64,000 bases of DNA, taken from Hafnia psychrotolerans. GTDB taxonomy: Bacteria; Pseudomonadota; Gammaproteobacteria; Enterobacterales; Enterobacteriaceae. Location: positions 420,748-484,747 of the forward strand of contig NZ_BMFZ01000001.1 of NCBI RefSeq assembly GCF_014639435.1, written 5' to 3'. This document shows positions 55,346 to 64,000 of the stretch, piece after piece. A program made the translations under genes and the position numbers. Each line of letters opens with the position of its first letter. The first letter of the stretch is position 1. A model generated the notes under the pieces. The model was not told where the DNA came from. It made no database searches and was given only the letters and a program-made list of their open reading frames with translations.

Positions 55346-55665
55346 AAAAACGGTCCTTTTATAGTAAAGTCAGACGAGAATACAACGCAGTGTCTTGTTT
55401 TTATTAATATTAATTACACGAGTCGACTCTCTGACCGTATCACTGGATTTCATTAAAACGCACTCAACCCTACATGTTAGTGTAGGTGAAAATGTCACTC
55501 GCTGACTCGCCCACGCTAAAATGTGTTGATTGAGTAGAAGCATTATTGATGGAGTATATCAGTGGGGAAGTCAGAAAGAAAAAAACCAGCGGCTAATCCG
55601 GACGGGTGGACCGGCTAACCGCTGGCGATCATCAAAGATGATGAGCTAAGGAGAAACTGAGGTCG
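55346..55665. other. Gap between the AraC-type gene and rutG
   Basis: 320 bases with no gene. It holds the promoter side of the regulator gene, a spaced palindrome CCTACA-N6-TGTAGG (55469-55486) that looks like an operator, and the rut operon terminator. Confidence 0.6.
55579..55625 (-). terminator. Terminator of the rut operon
   Basis: Arms CCAGCGG (55586-55592) and CCGCTGG (55619-55625) enclose a further partly paired interior (TCCGG / CCGG), and the minus strand then reads seven T residues (55585-55579). It lies 41 bases after the rutG stop. Confidence 0.82.
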
Positions 55666-57015
55666 TCAGTGATCTTTTAATGCAGTTTCTGTGCCAGTTT
55701 CTGAAACAGGCAACGTTTTTTCTTTGTTGCTGCGACTCAGGAAGGCATTGAGCAGGATTGCGCCGAATGTCGCCGTGCCGATGCCGCCCATGCTGAAGCC
55801 GCCAAGGCTCAGGGTAAAGTTGCCTGCGCCCAGTACCAGCGTCACCGCGACCATGATCAGATTGCCGTTAAGTCCCAGATCCACCTGGTGTTGTACCCAG
55901 ATACGCGCACCGGCTACCGCAATCAGACCGAACACCACAATCGACGCGCCGCCGAGCACCGGGCCGGGAATGGTGTGGATCAGTGCACCAAATTTGGGCG
56001 AGAAGCCCAACACAATGGCAACAACGGCCGCCGCAACGAAAATCAGCGTGGAGTAAATTTTGGTGACCGCCATGACGCCAATGTTTTCTGCGTAAGTGGT
56101 CACGCCAGTGCCGCCCGCTGAAGCGGAAAGTAACGTCGCCAGACCGTCGCCGACAAACGCACGGCCGATGTACGGGTCGAGGTTTTTGCCGGTCATGCCA
56201 GCGACCGCTTTAATGTGGCCGAGGTTTTCTGCCACCAGAATCACCGCCACCGGCGCTATCATCAGCATGGCGTGCGAGTTGAAGACCGGCGTGGTGATGG
56301 TCGGAACGCCAAACCACGGTGCCTGAGCCACGGCGGAGAAATCCACCGGCGCACCAAGCCCCAGTCCGTTGGTCACCACCATGTAAATCAGGTACGCGGC
56401 GATAAGGCCCAGCAGCAGCAGCAGGCGCTGCACCAGGCCGCGTGTAAAGACGGCGACGGAGCCAATGCACAACACGGTCACCACCGCCATCCAGCTGTCG
56501 AAGGAAGAAGCCGACACACTGTTAATGGCGATCGGCGCGAGGTTCAGGCCAATCGCCATGACCACCGCACCAGTCACTACCGGCGGCATCAGGCGTTCAA
56601 TCCAGCGCGTACCGACCGCCATCACCACAAAACCTATCAGCGTGTAGACCACGCCGCAGGCAATGATTCCGCCGAGCGCCACGCCGATATTCGGGTTTGC
56701 ACCGTGGCCGCTGTAGCCGGTCACCGCGATCACCAGCCCGACAAACGCCGCGCTGGAACCGAGATAACTGGGCACGCGCCCGCCGACCACCAGGAAGAAC
56801 AGCAGGGTGCCGATGCCGGACATCAGGATTGCCATATTGGCGTCGAAACCCATCAGCAGCGGCATCAGCACCGTGGCACCAAACATCGCTACCGTATGTT
56901 GCAGCCCCATGACCACGGTCGGCCCCAACGGCAGCCGTTCCTCCGGTGCGATCACCGCGCCATCTAAATTGCCTGTTCTTTTACGCCATGTTGGAAAGTA
57001 GGGGGTGTTTGCCAT
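55666..57015 (-). CDS. rutG: Pyrimidine/uracil permease RutG
   Basis: Inner-membrane nucleobase transporter (NCS2 family), 449 residues, that brings uracil or a related pyrimidine into the cell for the Rut pathway. Seen: GLQHTVAMFGATVLMPLLMG, SYLGSSAAFVGLVIA, and the substrate-site motifs LVAENLGHIKAV and SASAGGTGVTTYAENIGVMAVT. AAGGGAT precedes the ATG. Last gene of the rutABCDEFG operon. Confidence 0.97.
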   Translation of the reverse strand: MANTPYFPTWRKRTGNLDGAVIAPEERLPLGPTVVMGLQHTVAMFGATVLMPLLMGFDANMAILMSGIGTLLFFLVVGGRVPSYLGSSAAFVGLVIAVTGYSGHGANPNIGVALGGIIACGVVYTLIGFVVMAVGTRWIERLMPPVVTGAVVMAIGLNLAPIAINSVSASSFDSWMAVVTVLCIGSVAVFTRGLVQRLLLLLGLIAAYLIYMVVTNGLGLGAPVDFSAVAQAPWFGVPTITTPVFNSHAMLMIAPVAVILVAENLGHIKAVAGMTGKNLDPYIGRAFVGDGLATLLSASAGGTGVTTYAENIGVMAVTKIYSTLIFVAAAVVAIVLGFSPKFGALIHTIPGPVLGGASIVVFGLIAVAGARIWVQHQVDLGLNGNLIMVAVTLVLGAGNFTLSLGGFSMGGIGTATFGAILLNAFLSRSNKEKTLPVSETGTETALKDH

Positions 57016-57039
57016 GCTGTGATCCCTTTATAGGGTGAA

Positions 57040-57591
57040 TTAACAGGTTAACTGACGCATCAGCGGGTGATAGCGGCGGTCGAAATACACCAGTCCATGG
57101 CGTTCATCGTTGCGTCGCAGCGCGACGGCTTCACAGAAAAGAATGTCATGGGTGCCGACGCTGGTGACTTGTGTGACTTTGCAGTCAAACGACACTAGCG
57201 CGTTACTGAGGATCGGTGATCCGGTGGCGAGCTGCGTCCATTCGGCGGCGTCGAAGCGTTGTTCCATCGGGGTTTTTCCGCCGAACAAGTTGGACAGCGA
57301 CTCGTGGCAATCCGCCAGCGTGTTTACGCACAGCACCTGATTCTCCTTAAATATCGGATAGACCGAAGCCGAGCGGTTCAGGCATACCAGCAATGTTGGC
57401 GGTGTATCGGTGACACTGCACACGGCGGAGGCAGTGAAACCTGCCTGTCCGCCGGGGCCGTCGGTGGTGATGATGTTGACGGCGGAACCGAGGTGCGCCA
57501 TCGCATCACGGAACTCTTGTTTTTCCACCGCCGGAATGTCAGTGGAGACGCCGTTTGTTGCAGGTAATGTGGCGTTCAGGGTTGATTGCAT
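57040..57591 (-). CDS. rutF: FMN reductase RutF
   Basis: NADH-dependent flavin reductase that supplies reduced FMN to the RutA oxygenase. 183 residues, about 20 more than E. coli RutF because of an N-terminal extension ([20 protein letters not shown]). The core has the flavin-reductase stretches [41 protein letters not shown] and [13 protein letters not shown]. Confidence 0.95.
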   Translation of the reverse strand: MQSTLNATLPATNGVSTDIPAVEKQEFRDAMAHLGSAVNIITTDGPGGQAGFTASAVCSVTDTPPTLLVCLNRSASVYPIFKENQVLCVNTLADCHESLSNLFGGKTPMEQRFDAAEWTQLATGSPILSNALVSFDCKVTQVTSVGTHDILFCEAVALRRNDERHGLVYFDRRYHPLMRQLTC

Positions 57592-57620
57592 GGTCGTGTC
57601 CTCAGAGTTCAGTCAGTGAC

Positions 57621-58211
57621 TTACAGCACGCGGCAGGCGCGGTCGAAATCCAGTCGTGGCGCACGCGGATACACTTTGCTGGTATCGCCGTAGCCGATGT
57701 TGATCAGAAAGTTGGATTTCCAGCCGGTGTCGGACAGAAAGGCTTCATCGACTTTGGCGTTGTCGAAACCGGACATCGGGCCGGTATCCAGCCCCAGCGA
57801 ACGGCAGGCTAGGATCAGGTAGGCCGCCTGCAAACTGCTGTTGCGAAACGCCGTGTCGTGTGCCAGTTGTGGGCTGGAGGTGAACCACGAACGGGCATCG
57901 CCGGACGGGAACAGCTCAGGTAGCAGCTCGTAAAATTCCGGATCCCAGGCAATGATCGCCGTGACGGGGGCGGTCATGGTCTTTTTCAGGTTGCCACTGG
58001 ATAATGCCGGTGCCAGTTTCTCTTTGGCTGCGGGGCTCTGAATAAACACAATACGTACCGGACTGCAGTTCGCGGAGGTCGGTCCCATGCGCGCCAGTTC
58101 ATAAATGGTTTTCAGCTGTTCACCGGTGACCGGTTTGTCTTGCCAGCCATTGTGGGTGCGGGCGTCGGTGAATAAAGTTGCCAGTGCGCTGGCGGTTAAT
58201 GCTTCGGCCAT
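57621..58211 (-). CDS. rutE: Malonic semialdehyde reductase RutE
   Basis: Nitroreductase-fold enzyme that reduces malonic semialdehyde to 3-hydroxypropionate at the end of the Rut pathway. The start [20 protein letters not shown] at 58211 gives 196 residues, the E. coli length; upstream codons overlap rutD. Typical elements: [18 protein letters not shown] and [13 protein letters not shown]. It overlaps rutD by 16 bases. Confidence 0.95.
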   Translation of the reverse strand: MAEALTASALATLFTDARTHNGWQDKPVTGEQLKTIYELARMGPTSANCSPVRIVFIQSPAAKEKLAPALSSGNLKKTMTAPVTAIIAWDPEFYELLPELFPSGDARSWFTSSPQLAHDTAFRNSSLQAAYLILACRSLGLDTGPMSGFDNAKVDEAFLSDTGWKSNFLINIGYGDTSKVYPRAPRLDFDRACRVL

Positions 58212-59035
58212 GATGTCTCCGTGGGCAGGCGGCTGGAGGGCGTGGCACTGTTTTGCGATGAATGCCATAGCAGCCAATCCAGTAAAATAGGGTTAAACGT
58301 TTCCGGATCGGTCACGCTCATCGCATGACCGCCGTACAGCATTTGCGTGTGTTCGCCGTTGGGCAGACGTGCGGCGAGATCAGCGGAACGCATCCACGGC
58401 ACCAGCAAATCATCTTTACAACTGAATGCCAGCGTTGGGGCGATCAGCTCCCCAATCGTGTCGGTAAGATCGGACGCCATCAGTGCCTGTAAGCGGTGCA
58501 GCAGGTTCTCCATTCCCTGAAAATGCGCCACCTGATGCTGGCGCTCTTCCTGCAACAATGTCTCGTGTTCAGCAAGCCAGTCGCCGGGGTACAGAAACAG
58601 CGGCTGCGCCTGCACGTAGGCATCGACGCCGCTGTTAAGCAGCAGATTCTGACGCACTTCAAAGCAGCGGCGGGTCTGGTTGTCGAGCGTTGTCCAACCG
58701 TTAATCACCACCAGACTTTGCAGCAGCGCCGGATAGCGCAGGGCAAGGTGCAGGCCGATAATGCCGCCGAGCGCGTGACCGACCAAATGGCAGCGGTTGA
58801 TGTCCAGCTCGTTGAGCATTCCGGCCAATTCGTCGGCCATGTCTTCCATCCGGTAACCGGCGGGGACGCTGCCCTGACTGACGCCGGTGCCGTGCTGGTC
58901 ATACACCACCACGCGAAAATGCGCATTCAGCATCGCCAGTTGTGGTTGCCAGAAACCGCCCGAACCGCCGAGGCCGGAGGAGAGCACCACGGTTTCGGCG
59001 TCTGCGTTTTTCTTACCTGACACCTTGTAATACAT
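58196..59035 (-). CDS. rutD: Aminoacrylate hydrolase RutD
   Basis: Alpha/beta-hydrolase-fold protein thought to speed the hydrolysis of aminoacrylate to malonic semialdehyde. 279 residues. The nucleophile elbow reads [10 protein letters not shown], with Ala where most hydrolases have Ser; E. coli RutD also has Ala, so this is a family trait and not a mutation. Other elements: [20 protein letters not shown] and [15 protein letters not shown]. Confidence 0.94.
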   Translation of the reverse strand: MYYKVSGKKNADAETVVLSSGLGGSGGFWQPQLAMLNAHFRVVVYDQHGTGVSQGSVPAGYRMEDMADELAGMLNELDINRCHLVGHALGGIIGLHLALRYPALLQSLVVINGWTTLDNQTRRCFEVRQNLLLNSGVDAYVQAQPLFLYPGDWLAEHETLLQEERQHQVAHFQGMENLLHRLQALMASDLTDTIGELIAPTLAFSCKDDLLVPWMRSADLAARLPNGEHTQMLYGGHAMSVTDPETFNPILLDWLLWHSSQNSATPSSRLPTETSWPKH

Positions 59036-59044
59036 AGGGTTACC

Positions 59045-59434
59045 TCACGGCTTACCGATATGGGCAATCGATGCGATTTCGATCAGCGCGCCGGGTTTGA
59101 CCAGCCCACACTGAATGCAGAACCGTGCGGGTTTTTCGCCGGGGAAATATTCCGCATAAACCAGATTCACCGCGGCATAGTTCGCCCAGTCGGTGATGAA
59201 AATCGAGTTCATGGTGATGTCGTCCATTGTGCCACCGGCGGTTTCGATCACGCTTTTGATGATCTCCAGCACATGGCGGGTTTGTGCGGCGGCGTCACCC
59301 AGATGCACAACGTTATTGTCTTTATCGAAAGGTAGCGTACCGGAGACATACACCACGCCATCGGCCAGCGTGCCCGGAACAAAAGGGGCCAACGGAACGC
59401 CGGTACCGGCCGGGATAATTGCACTTTTAGGCAT
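59045..59434 (-). CDS. rutC: RidA-family protein RutC
   Basis: Small trimeric RidA (YjgF/YER057c) protein of 129 residues, proposed to act on the peroxy/aminoacrylate intermediate. Seen: [23 protein letters not shown] and the conserved arginine in [21 protein letters not shown]. Confidence 0.96.
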   Translation of the reverse strand: MPKSAIIPAGTGVPLAPFVPGTLADGVVYVSGTLPFDKDNNVVHLGDAAAQTRHVLEIIKSVIETAGGTMDDITMNSIFITDWANYAAVNLVYAEYFPGEKPARFCIQCGLVKPGALIEIASIAHIGKP

Positions 59435-59460
59435 CGTTTATTTTCCTTATCTGCTGACGG

Positions 59461-60243
59461 TCAGGCCGCGTTTTGTTCAGATTTGTCACCCACTGCATCG
59501 CAGAAACTGCGCACGTCCGACACCCAACCAAAGAAGGTTTCGATGTTATAGATGGCCGCTTTTTGCGCAAAGTCAGGTCCCGCCTGATGGGTAGCGTCTT
59601 CCAGCACCACACCGAAATACTCGAGGAAGAAACCGTCACGCAGCGTGGATTCAACGCACACGTTGGTGGCGATACCGGTGAAGACCAGATGATGAATGCC
59701 GTAGCTGCGCAGCAGGCTATCGAGCTGGGTGTTGAAGAAGCCGCTGTAGCGCGGTTTCGGCAGCACGATGTCGCCCGGCTGTGGCTGGAGTTCATCCACC
59801 AGATCGTAATCCCAGTCGCCTTTCGCCAGCAGTTTGCCCATCAGCTCAGGGCGTTTGCGCATGGTTTTCAGCGCGTTGGATTTGTGGAAGTTCGGCGAAC
59901 CGGCACCGCCCGCTTCGACGTACTGATTATCCCAGCCGTTCTGGAAGAAAATCACTTTGATTCCGGCGGCACGTGCGGCAGCAATCGCCACTTTGATGTT
60001 GGCAATCACCGGCGCGGTGGCGGAAACGTCAAAACCCGCCAGGTCCAGATAGCCGCCTTGTGAGGCGTAGGCATTTTGCATATCCACCACAATCAGCGCG
60101 GTTTGCTGCGGCGTGAAGGCGATGGCTTCAGGTCGGGCGGTGAGGATGACTTCATCGCCGGTATTTTTCGGCTCGCGGCGGACAATGGTCTGATTCTCAA
60201 TCGCTTTAGGTTTCTCAGCTCTCGATTCTTGAAGCATGGTCAT
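59461..60243 (-). CDS. rutB: Ureidoacrylate amidohydrolase RutB
   Basis: Isochorismatase-fold hydrolase that cleaves ureidoacrylate (peroxide) to carbamate and aminoacrylate. The catalytic triad is visible: Asp in [13 protein letters not shown], Lys in [12 protein letters not shown] and Cys in [15 protein letters not shown]. 260 residues, with an N-terminal extension compared with E. coli (about 230). Its ATG overlaps the rutA stop (TAATG). Confidence 0.96.
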   Translation of the reverse strand: MTMLQESRAEKPKAIENQTIVRREPKNTGDEVILTARPEAIAFTPQQTALIVVDMQNAYASQGGYLDLAGFDVSATAPVIANIKVAIAAARAAGIKVIFFQNGWDNQYVEAGGAGSPNFHKSNALKTMRKRPELMGKLLAKGDWDYDLVDELQPQPGDIVLPKPRYSGFFNTQLDSLLRSYGIHHLVFTGIATNVCVESTLRDGFFLEYFGVVLEDATHQAGPDFAQKAAIYNIETFFGWVSDVRSFCDAVGDKSEQNAA

Positions 60244-61334
60244 TACGCCACCTCTTTCTGTTCTGTCGCGATGTGCTGGCGGGTTTTCATTAATGGCTGG
60301 ATGAAGCGGCCAAAGTTCTCGATGCCTTCCACGAAATCGTCGAAGGTCAGTAGAATGCCTTCTGCACCGGGTACGGTGTCGATTTCATCAAGCATTTTGG
60401 CCACGTTGGCGTAAGAACCGACCAGCGTGCCCATGTTGATATTGACCGCAGAGGTCGGGTCAGCCATCTGACGGACATTGGTGTCGGCACCGGATTTGGT
60501 GTCTTTACTGCTCTGATCGGTAAGCCATGCCAGTGCCTCTGCGTCGGCGCCGGATTTATACAGCTCCCATTTGGCCCGGGCGGCGGCATCGGTTTCATCG
60601 GCGATGATCATAAACAGGACATAAGAAGAGACGTCGCGGCCTTCGGCTTCGGCGGCGGTTTTCATGCGCGCGGCGGTCGGTGCGAAAGCGGTTGGCGTAT
60701 TGACGCCTTTGCCAAAGCAGAAGTTGAAGTCAGCATGTTTGGCGGAGAAGGCCATGCCAGCGTCACTTTGTCCGGCGCAGATGACTTTCATCTCGGCTTG
60801 CGGACGCGGGCTGACGCGGCAGTCGTCCATCTTGAAGAATTCGCCGTCTAGCGTGCAGTGGCCAGTACCCCACAGATCGCGCAGCACGCTGACGTATTCG
60901 GTCAGGTAGTCATAGCGGCGGCTGAAATAGTCATCGCCCGGCCACATGCCCATTTGCTCATATTCCGGTTTCTGCCAGCCGGTGACGACGTTGACGCCGA
61001 AACGACCATTAGAGATGGAGTCGATGGTGGCGGCCATGCGTGCCACGATCGCTGGTGGCATCACCAGCGTGGCGGCGGTGGCGTAAAGCTGGATGCGGGA
61101 AGTCACGGCGGCCAGGCCGGCCATCAACGTGAACGACTCCATATTGTGTTCCCAGAACTCAGTCTTCCCGCCGAAGCCGCGCAGTTTGATCATCGACAGT
61201 GCGAAATCAAAATTGTAATGCTCGGCTTTCTGCACGATGGTTTTGTTCAGTTCGAAGGTCGGTTTGTACTGTGGCGCGGTTTCAGAAATCAACCAGCCGT
61301 TGTTACCGATAGGAATAAAGACGCCGATTTTCAT
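60243..61334 (-). CDS. rutA: Pyrimidine oxygenase RutA
   Basis: Flavin-dependent monooxygenase of the bacterial luciferase-like class that opens the uracil ring, using reduced FMN from RutF. 363 residues. Typical stretches: [51 protein letters not shown] and [17 protein letters not shown]. First gene of rutABCDEFG; the leader is about 120 bases from the sigma-54 promoter. Confidence 0.98.
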   Translation of the reverse strand: MKIGVFIPIGNNGWLISETAPQYKPTFELNKTIVQKAEHYNFDFALSMIKLRGFGGKTEFWEHNMESFTLMAGLAAVTSRIQLYATAATLVMPPAIVARMAATIDSISNGRFGVNVVTGWQKPEYEQMGMWPGDDYFSRRYDYLTEYVSVLRDLWGTGHCTLDGEFFKMDDCRVSPRPQAEMKVICAGQSDAGMAFSAKHADFNFCFGKGVNTPTAFAPTAARMKTAAEAEGRDVSSYVLFMIIADETDAAARAKWELYKSGADAEALAWLTDQSSKDTKSGADTNVRQMADPTSAVNINMGTLVGSYANVAKMLDEIDTVPGAEGILLTFDDFVEGIENFGRFIQPLMKTRQHIATEQKEVA

Positions 61335-61462
61335 AGCTCACCTCATGACAGATTTTGAAAATAAGAGATCAAAACAAGGGCTTGCGAAAATCTCTGCGCG
61401 GCTTGAGTGCGTCCTGCGGGTTCCGAATTGCACCGGGCTGAAATTTCCAGACGTGAAGACTA

Positions 61463-61480
61463 TTGCAAAGGGGATGCCAC
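61463..61480 (-). promoter_or_regulatory. Sigma-54 promoter of the rut operon
   Basis: The minus strand reads GTGGCATCCCCTTTGCAA at 61480-61463. The -24 GG and -12 GC are separated by exactly ten bases, matching the sigma-54 consensus TGGCAC-N5-TTGC. Control by NtrC under nitrogen limitation is known for E. coli rut. TGCAC (61575-61579) and GGTGCA (61607-61612) could be NtrC half-sites upstream, but they do not form a full site. Confidence 0.82.
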
Positions 61481-61550
61481 TTTTATAATTATATTAATAT
61501 TCAGTGAGTTAATAAATAATCTGGCGTTGAGGTGGAGCAAACGGTCTGTT

Positions 61551-61567
61551 TTAGACCATTTGGTCAA
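61551..61567. promoter_or_regulatory. RutR operator between rutA and rutR
   Basis: TTAGACCATTTGGTCAA closely fits the RutR palindrome TTGACCANNTGGTCAA, with the inner arms GACCA / TGGTC intact. It lies upstream of the sigma-54 promoter, in the gap between the divergent rutA and rutR genes. Confidence 0.85.
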
Positions 61568-61751
61568 AACAAACTGCACGTAAATCAGGCAGGACTGAAC
61601 GGAAATGGTGCAAATTTGTTAAATTTATAACCCTTTGTGGTTATGTGGTGTTAGATGAGTTGTTGCTTTCACTATGCGGATGCATAGCGATAGTCGCTTC
61701 TATCCCCATTTGTTATGATTTCCGCCTTGCCGTTTGTCTCAGGGAGACATT

Positions 61752-62441
61752 GTGAAGCCAATGGATGAACATCCGCAGCCTGTCGCCGGGGAAAGTCAAT
61801 CCCGCAAAGTCGCAACCAAAGCGCCGACGCGACGCTCGCGCGCCGTCGCCGCTAAACGTGGCAACATCATGGCTGCGGCCCTGGAATTTTTTTCGTTGTA
61901 CGGTATCCACGGCACCAGCCTGGATCAGGTGGCCGAGCGTGCCGACGTCTCGAAAACTAATCTGCTGTACTACTTTCCGTCGAAGGAAGATTTGTATATC
62001 GCGGTGCTGAAAGGGCTGCTGGATATCTGGCTGGCACCGCTCAAAGCCTTGCAGTCGGATCAGCATCCACTGGAGGCTATCGGCGAATATATCCGCCTGA
62101 AACTCTGCGTCTCGCGCGATCATCCTCAAGCTTCACGTCTATTTTGTCTGGAGATGCTGCAGGGCGCGCCGCTGTTGAAACAGGAACTCGGCGGCAGTTT
62201 GAAAACGCTGGTGGAAGATAAATCAGATGTGATCCGCGGCTGGATAAAAGATCGATTGATCGCACCGGTTGATCCGATGCAGCTGATTTTTATGCTGTGG
62301 GCGACCACTCAGCATTATGCGGATTTTGGTGTACAGGTCGAAGCTATCACCGGCAAAACCCTCAACGACCCGGCGTTCTTTGAACAGACCGTGAATAACG
62401 TACAGCGCATTATTACCGAAGGTATACGGCTTCGGGCTTAA
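61752..62441 (+). CDS. rutR: TetR-family regulator RutR
   Basis: Repressor that senses uracil and thymine and controls rut and other pyrimidine genes. The start is taken as GTG 61752 (MKPMDEHPQPV, 229 residues) because GGGAG lies five bases before it; ATG 61761 is an alternative. The TetR DNA-binding domain is IMAAALEFFSLYGIHGTSLDQVAERADVSKTNLLYYFPSKEDLY; the ligand domain follows, with FCLEMLQGAPLL and MLWATTQHYADFG. About 17 residues longer than E. coli RutR at the N-terminus. Confidence 0.95.
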   Translation: MKPMDEHPQPVAGESQSRKVATKAPTRRSRAVAAKRGNIMAAALEFFSLYGIHGTSLDQVAERADVSKTNLLYYFPSKEDLYIAVLKGLLDIWLAPLKALQSDQHPLEAIGEYIRLKLCVSRDHPQASRLFCLEMLQGAPLLKQELGGSLKTLVEDKSDVIRGWIKDRLIAPVDPMQLIFMLWATTQHYADFGVQVEAITGKTLNDPAFFEQTVNNVQRIITEGIRLRA

Positions 62442-62506
62442 AAGGCTCAGGATGGATTCGGTTTCATGATGAGGCAGCATGTTTACTGCCCCAGATGGGT
62501 CATTGA

Positions 62507-62614
62507 TTAATGCAGCAAGATCCAGTGAATCAGCCTGGCAATTATATCGTTTAGCACGACAATTCCGATAAGAATGGCGATGATCAGAATGACGAATCGC
62601 TTACCTGTAGGCAA
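62507..62614 (-). CDS. Small single-span membrane protein (35 residues)
   Basis: Begins with TTG at 62614 and reads MPTGKRFVILIIAILIGIVV, then LNDIIARLIHWILLH, ending in TAA. A perfect AAGGAG ribosome site (62628-62623) lies eight bases upstream, the main reason to believe it is translated. A basic N-terminus (KR) and one hydrophobic span of about 16-18 residues suggest an inner-membrane protein with its N-terminus inside. It lies 34 bases after the next small gene. Family not recognised. Confidence 0.6.
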   Translation of the reverse strand: MPTGKRFVILIIAILIGIVVLNDIIARLIHWILLH

Positions 62615-62648
62615 AATCAGCTCTCCTTGATAACCTCATACTGCCCTG

Positions 62649-62738
62649 TTACCAGGGGCCGGTTCCTTGCATATTCAATGCAATGACTGCGGCACATACT
62701 ACAATAAATACGATAAACACGATGATAAGACGTTTCAT
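62649..62738 (-). CDS. Small single-span membrane protein (29 residues)
   Basis: ATG at 62738, TAA at 62649-62651. The protein starts MKRLIIVFIVFIVVCAAVIA and ends LNMQGTGPW: a basic N-terminus, one strongly hydrophobic span and a short polar tail. A weak AGAAG precedes the ATG by nine bases. It lies 109 bases after the penicillin-binding protein stop and just upstream of the 35-residue protein, in the same direction. Family not recognised. Confidence 0.55.
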   Translation of the reverse strand: MKRLIIVFIVFIVVCAAVIALNMQGTGPW

Positions 62739-62847
62739 AATCTACTTCTGAGAGCCTTAGCTCTTCCTCACACAAACGCCCTTGCGGGCGAAACCGGTGG
62801 GACGTTACCCAGAAAAGCAGCATAAATCCAGCATCCAGGGAGAAAAA

Positions 62848-64000
62848 TTATTCTGCCGTTGCGCTGCGCCTGACCAGATTGGTCTTCTGTCCATCTTTGA
62901 TAACCGTATTCGGAGGTGTTTCTGGCACCAGTGCGTCCGGAGCGATATTCATATGGTTGAGTACCTGTCCCATGATTTGGCCGAATATCGGACCGGCAAC
63001 GGAACCCCCAAAGTGCTTACCTGCCTGCGGATTATTCACCATAACCACCAGAGCAACACGTGGATTACTGGCCGGTGCAACACCGGCGGTGTAGTTGATG
63101 TAGCCACCATCATATTTGCCACTGGCCCCCATTTTTTCAGCGGTACCGGTTTTGATCGCCAGACGATAGCCGGGCACGGCGGCGCTGAGACCCGAGCCTC
63201 CGGGCAGGGCATCGCTTTCCATCATATGTACCACAGTTTGCGCCACATCCTGAGACATCACACGAGTACCGAGCACCGGCGGTGTCACCTTGGTGATCGA
63301 CAAGGGCCGATAGATACCGAAAGAGCCGATAGTGGCGTATTCGCGAGCAATTTGCAGCGGCGTGACGCGCAGCCCATAGCCGAACGAGAAGGTGGCGCGT
63401 TCTATGTCTGCCCAGCGTTCACGATGCAGTGGGAAATAACCGCCGCTCTCGCCACCAATACCGAGATCGGTAGGTTTACCGAGGCCAAATGATTGATACA
63501 GTTGAACCAGCACCTGCGCAGGCATGGCCAGCGCGATATGGGAAACGGCGATGTCACTGGACTTCTGTAACACGCCGGTAACCGTGAGCGCTGGCCAGTG
63601 GCCGACGTCTCTAATCAGGTGCCCATTGACAGTGTAGGGATGGGTATCGATCACCGAGTCAGGACGGATCATCTTACGTGCAAGGCCTGCCATCACCACC
63701 AACGGTTTCACCGTAGAACCAGGCTCGAAACTGTCACTGATCGCGACGTTGCGCATGTCTTTGGGCTGTACGCCAACATAGTTGTTCGGATTGTAGGATG
63801 GGTAAGAGGCCATGCCGAGGATCTCGCCGGTATTAACGTCAACCAGCACCGCTGCGCCAGAATCGGCCTGGTTCTGTATCACACCTGCGCTCAGGCGTGA
63901 ATACATCACGTACTGCATATAGCTGTCTATACTCAGATTGATCGTGGGCGGTTGTTGAGGGGGAACTTCTTTGAGGATACCGATCACATTGCCATGACCA
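62848..64000 (-). CDS. FtsI/PBP3 paralogue, penicillin-binding transpeptidase (5' part outside window)
   Basis: The C-terminal 383 residues of a class B penicillin-binding protein. Motifs: nucleophile SFEPGSTVKPLVV (STVK), second motif QKSSDIAVS (SSD where FtsI has SSN), and AIKTGTAEKM (KTG). It is related to FtsI but lies outside the dcw cluster, like the second PBP3 (PBP3SAL) known in Salmonella and some relatives, which works in acidic conditions. The start, membrane anchor and pedestal domain lie beyond 64000. Which paralogue it is cannot be settled from this part. Confidence 0.9.
   Translation of the reverse strand, partial: GHGNVIGILKEVPPQQPPTINLSIDSYMQYVMYSRLSAGVIQNQADSGAAVLVDVNTGEILGMASYPSYNPNNYVGVQPKDMRNVAISDSFEPGSTVKPLVVMAGLARKMIRPDSVIDTHPYTVNGHLIRDVGHWPALTVTGVLQKSSDIAVSHIALAMPAQVLVQLYQSFGLGKPTDLGIGGESGGYFPLHRERWADIERATFSFGYGLRVTPLQIAREYATIGSFGIYRPLSITKVTPPVLGTRVMSQDVAQTVVHMMESDALPGGSGLSAAVPGYRLAIKTGTAEKMGASGKYDGGYINYTAGVAPASNPRVALVVMVNNPQAGKHFGGSVAGPIFGQIMGQVLNHMNIAPDALVPETPPNTVIKDGQKTNLVRRSATAE

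Noticed and set aside
58760-58800. Missing nucleophile serine in RutD (GHALGG)
   Set aside because: E. coli RutD has the same Ala, so it is a known family trait and not a defect.

Overview
The window is a stretch of chromosome from a Gram-negative gammaproteobacterium of the order Enterobacterales. Almost every gene has a close counterpart, of nearly the same length, in Escherichia coli, and long runs keep the E. coli gene order (ackA-pta, yfbV-yfbU-yfbT-yfbS, yfbR-alaA-lrhA-nuo, menFDHBCE, yfaZ-yfaY, yfaE-nrdBA-ubiG-gyrA, rcsC-rcsBD). Blocks that flank these genes in E. coli are missing (elaA/C/D, yfaL, glpQ, ompC-micF), and a rut operon and an FtsI-like penicillin-binding protein paralogue have been joined on. 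This pattern suggests a Yersiniaceae-type genome (Rahnella, Ewingella, Rouxiella or Serratia-like). The genus is an inference, not a proof. I saw no tRNA, rRNA, CRISPR array, prophage or insertion sequence.

Layout. 1-2782 (minus): ackA-pta, the acetate overflow pathway; pta runs off the left edge and a hairpin terminator sits between the two genes. 3318-7094 (plus): yfbV, yfbU, yfbT, yfbS. 7101-9060 (minus): yfbR and alaA. 10032-10976: lrhA, flanked by long regulatory gaps. 11693-26841: the complete thirteen-gene nuo operon for respiratory complex I (nuoC and nuoD fused). 27051-28004: a YcdZ-type membrane protein and elaB. 28239-35332: the complete menaquinone operon menF-D-H-B-C-E. 35553-37463: yfaZ and yfaY. 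37464-38089: a gene-free tract made almost entirely of nested inverted repeats. 38090-43055 (minus): ubiG, nrdA, nrdB, yfaE, with an NrdR box and a DnaA box in front of nrdA. 43342-46020: gyrA. 46164-52462: the Rcs phosphorelay (rcsC convergent with rcsD-rcsB). 52527-54726 (minus): a likely frameshifted small membrane-protein gene and a large protein of the DUF4034/Sel1 type. 54953-55345: a MarA/SoxS-like AraC regulator. 55666-61334 (minus): rutABCDEFG, with rutR divergent at 61752-62441 and a sigma-54 promoter plus RutR operator between them. 62507-62738 (minus): two tiny single-span membrane proteins. 62848-64000 (minus): the C-terminal part of an FtsI/PBP3 paralogue.

How the genes fit together. 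Much of the window serves energy and redox metabolism: complex I feeds electrons to the quinone pool, the men genes make menaquinone for anaerobic respiration, ubiG finishes ubiquinone, ackA-pta handles acetate overflow, and alaA makes alanine. A second group serves DNA synthesis: ribonucleotide reductase with its ferredoxin helper, and gyrase. A third is envelope signalling: rcsC, rcsD and rcsB, with lrhA a known target of this pathway in E. coli. The rut cluster lets the cell take nitrogen from uracil under nitrogen limitation.

The best candidates for undescribed biology are the palindromic tract at 37464-38089, the two small membrane-protein genes at 62507-62738, and the disrupted small membrane-protein gene at 52527-52671. 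No entirely new multi-gene system was found; most of the window is conserved housekeeping DNA.
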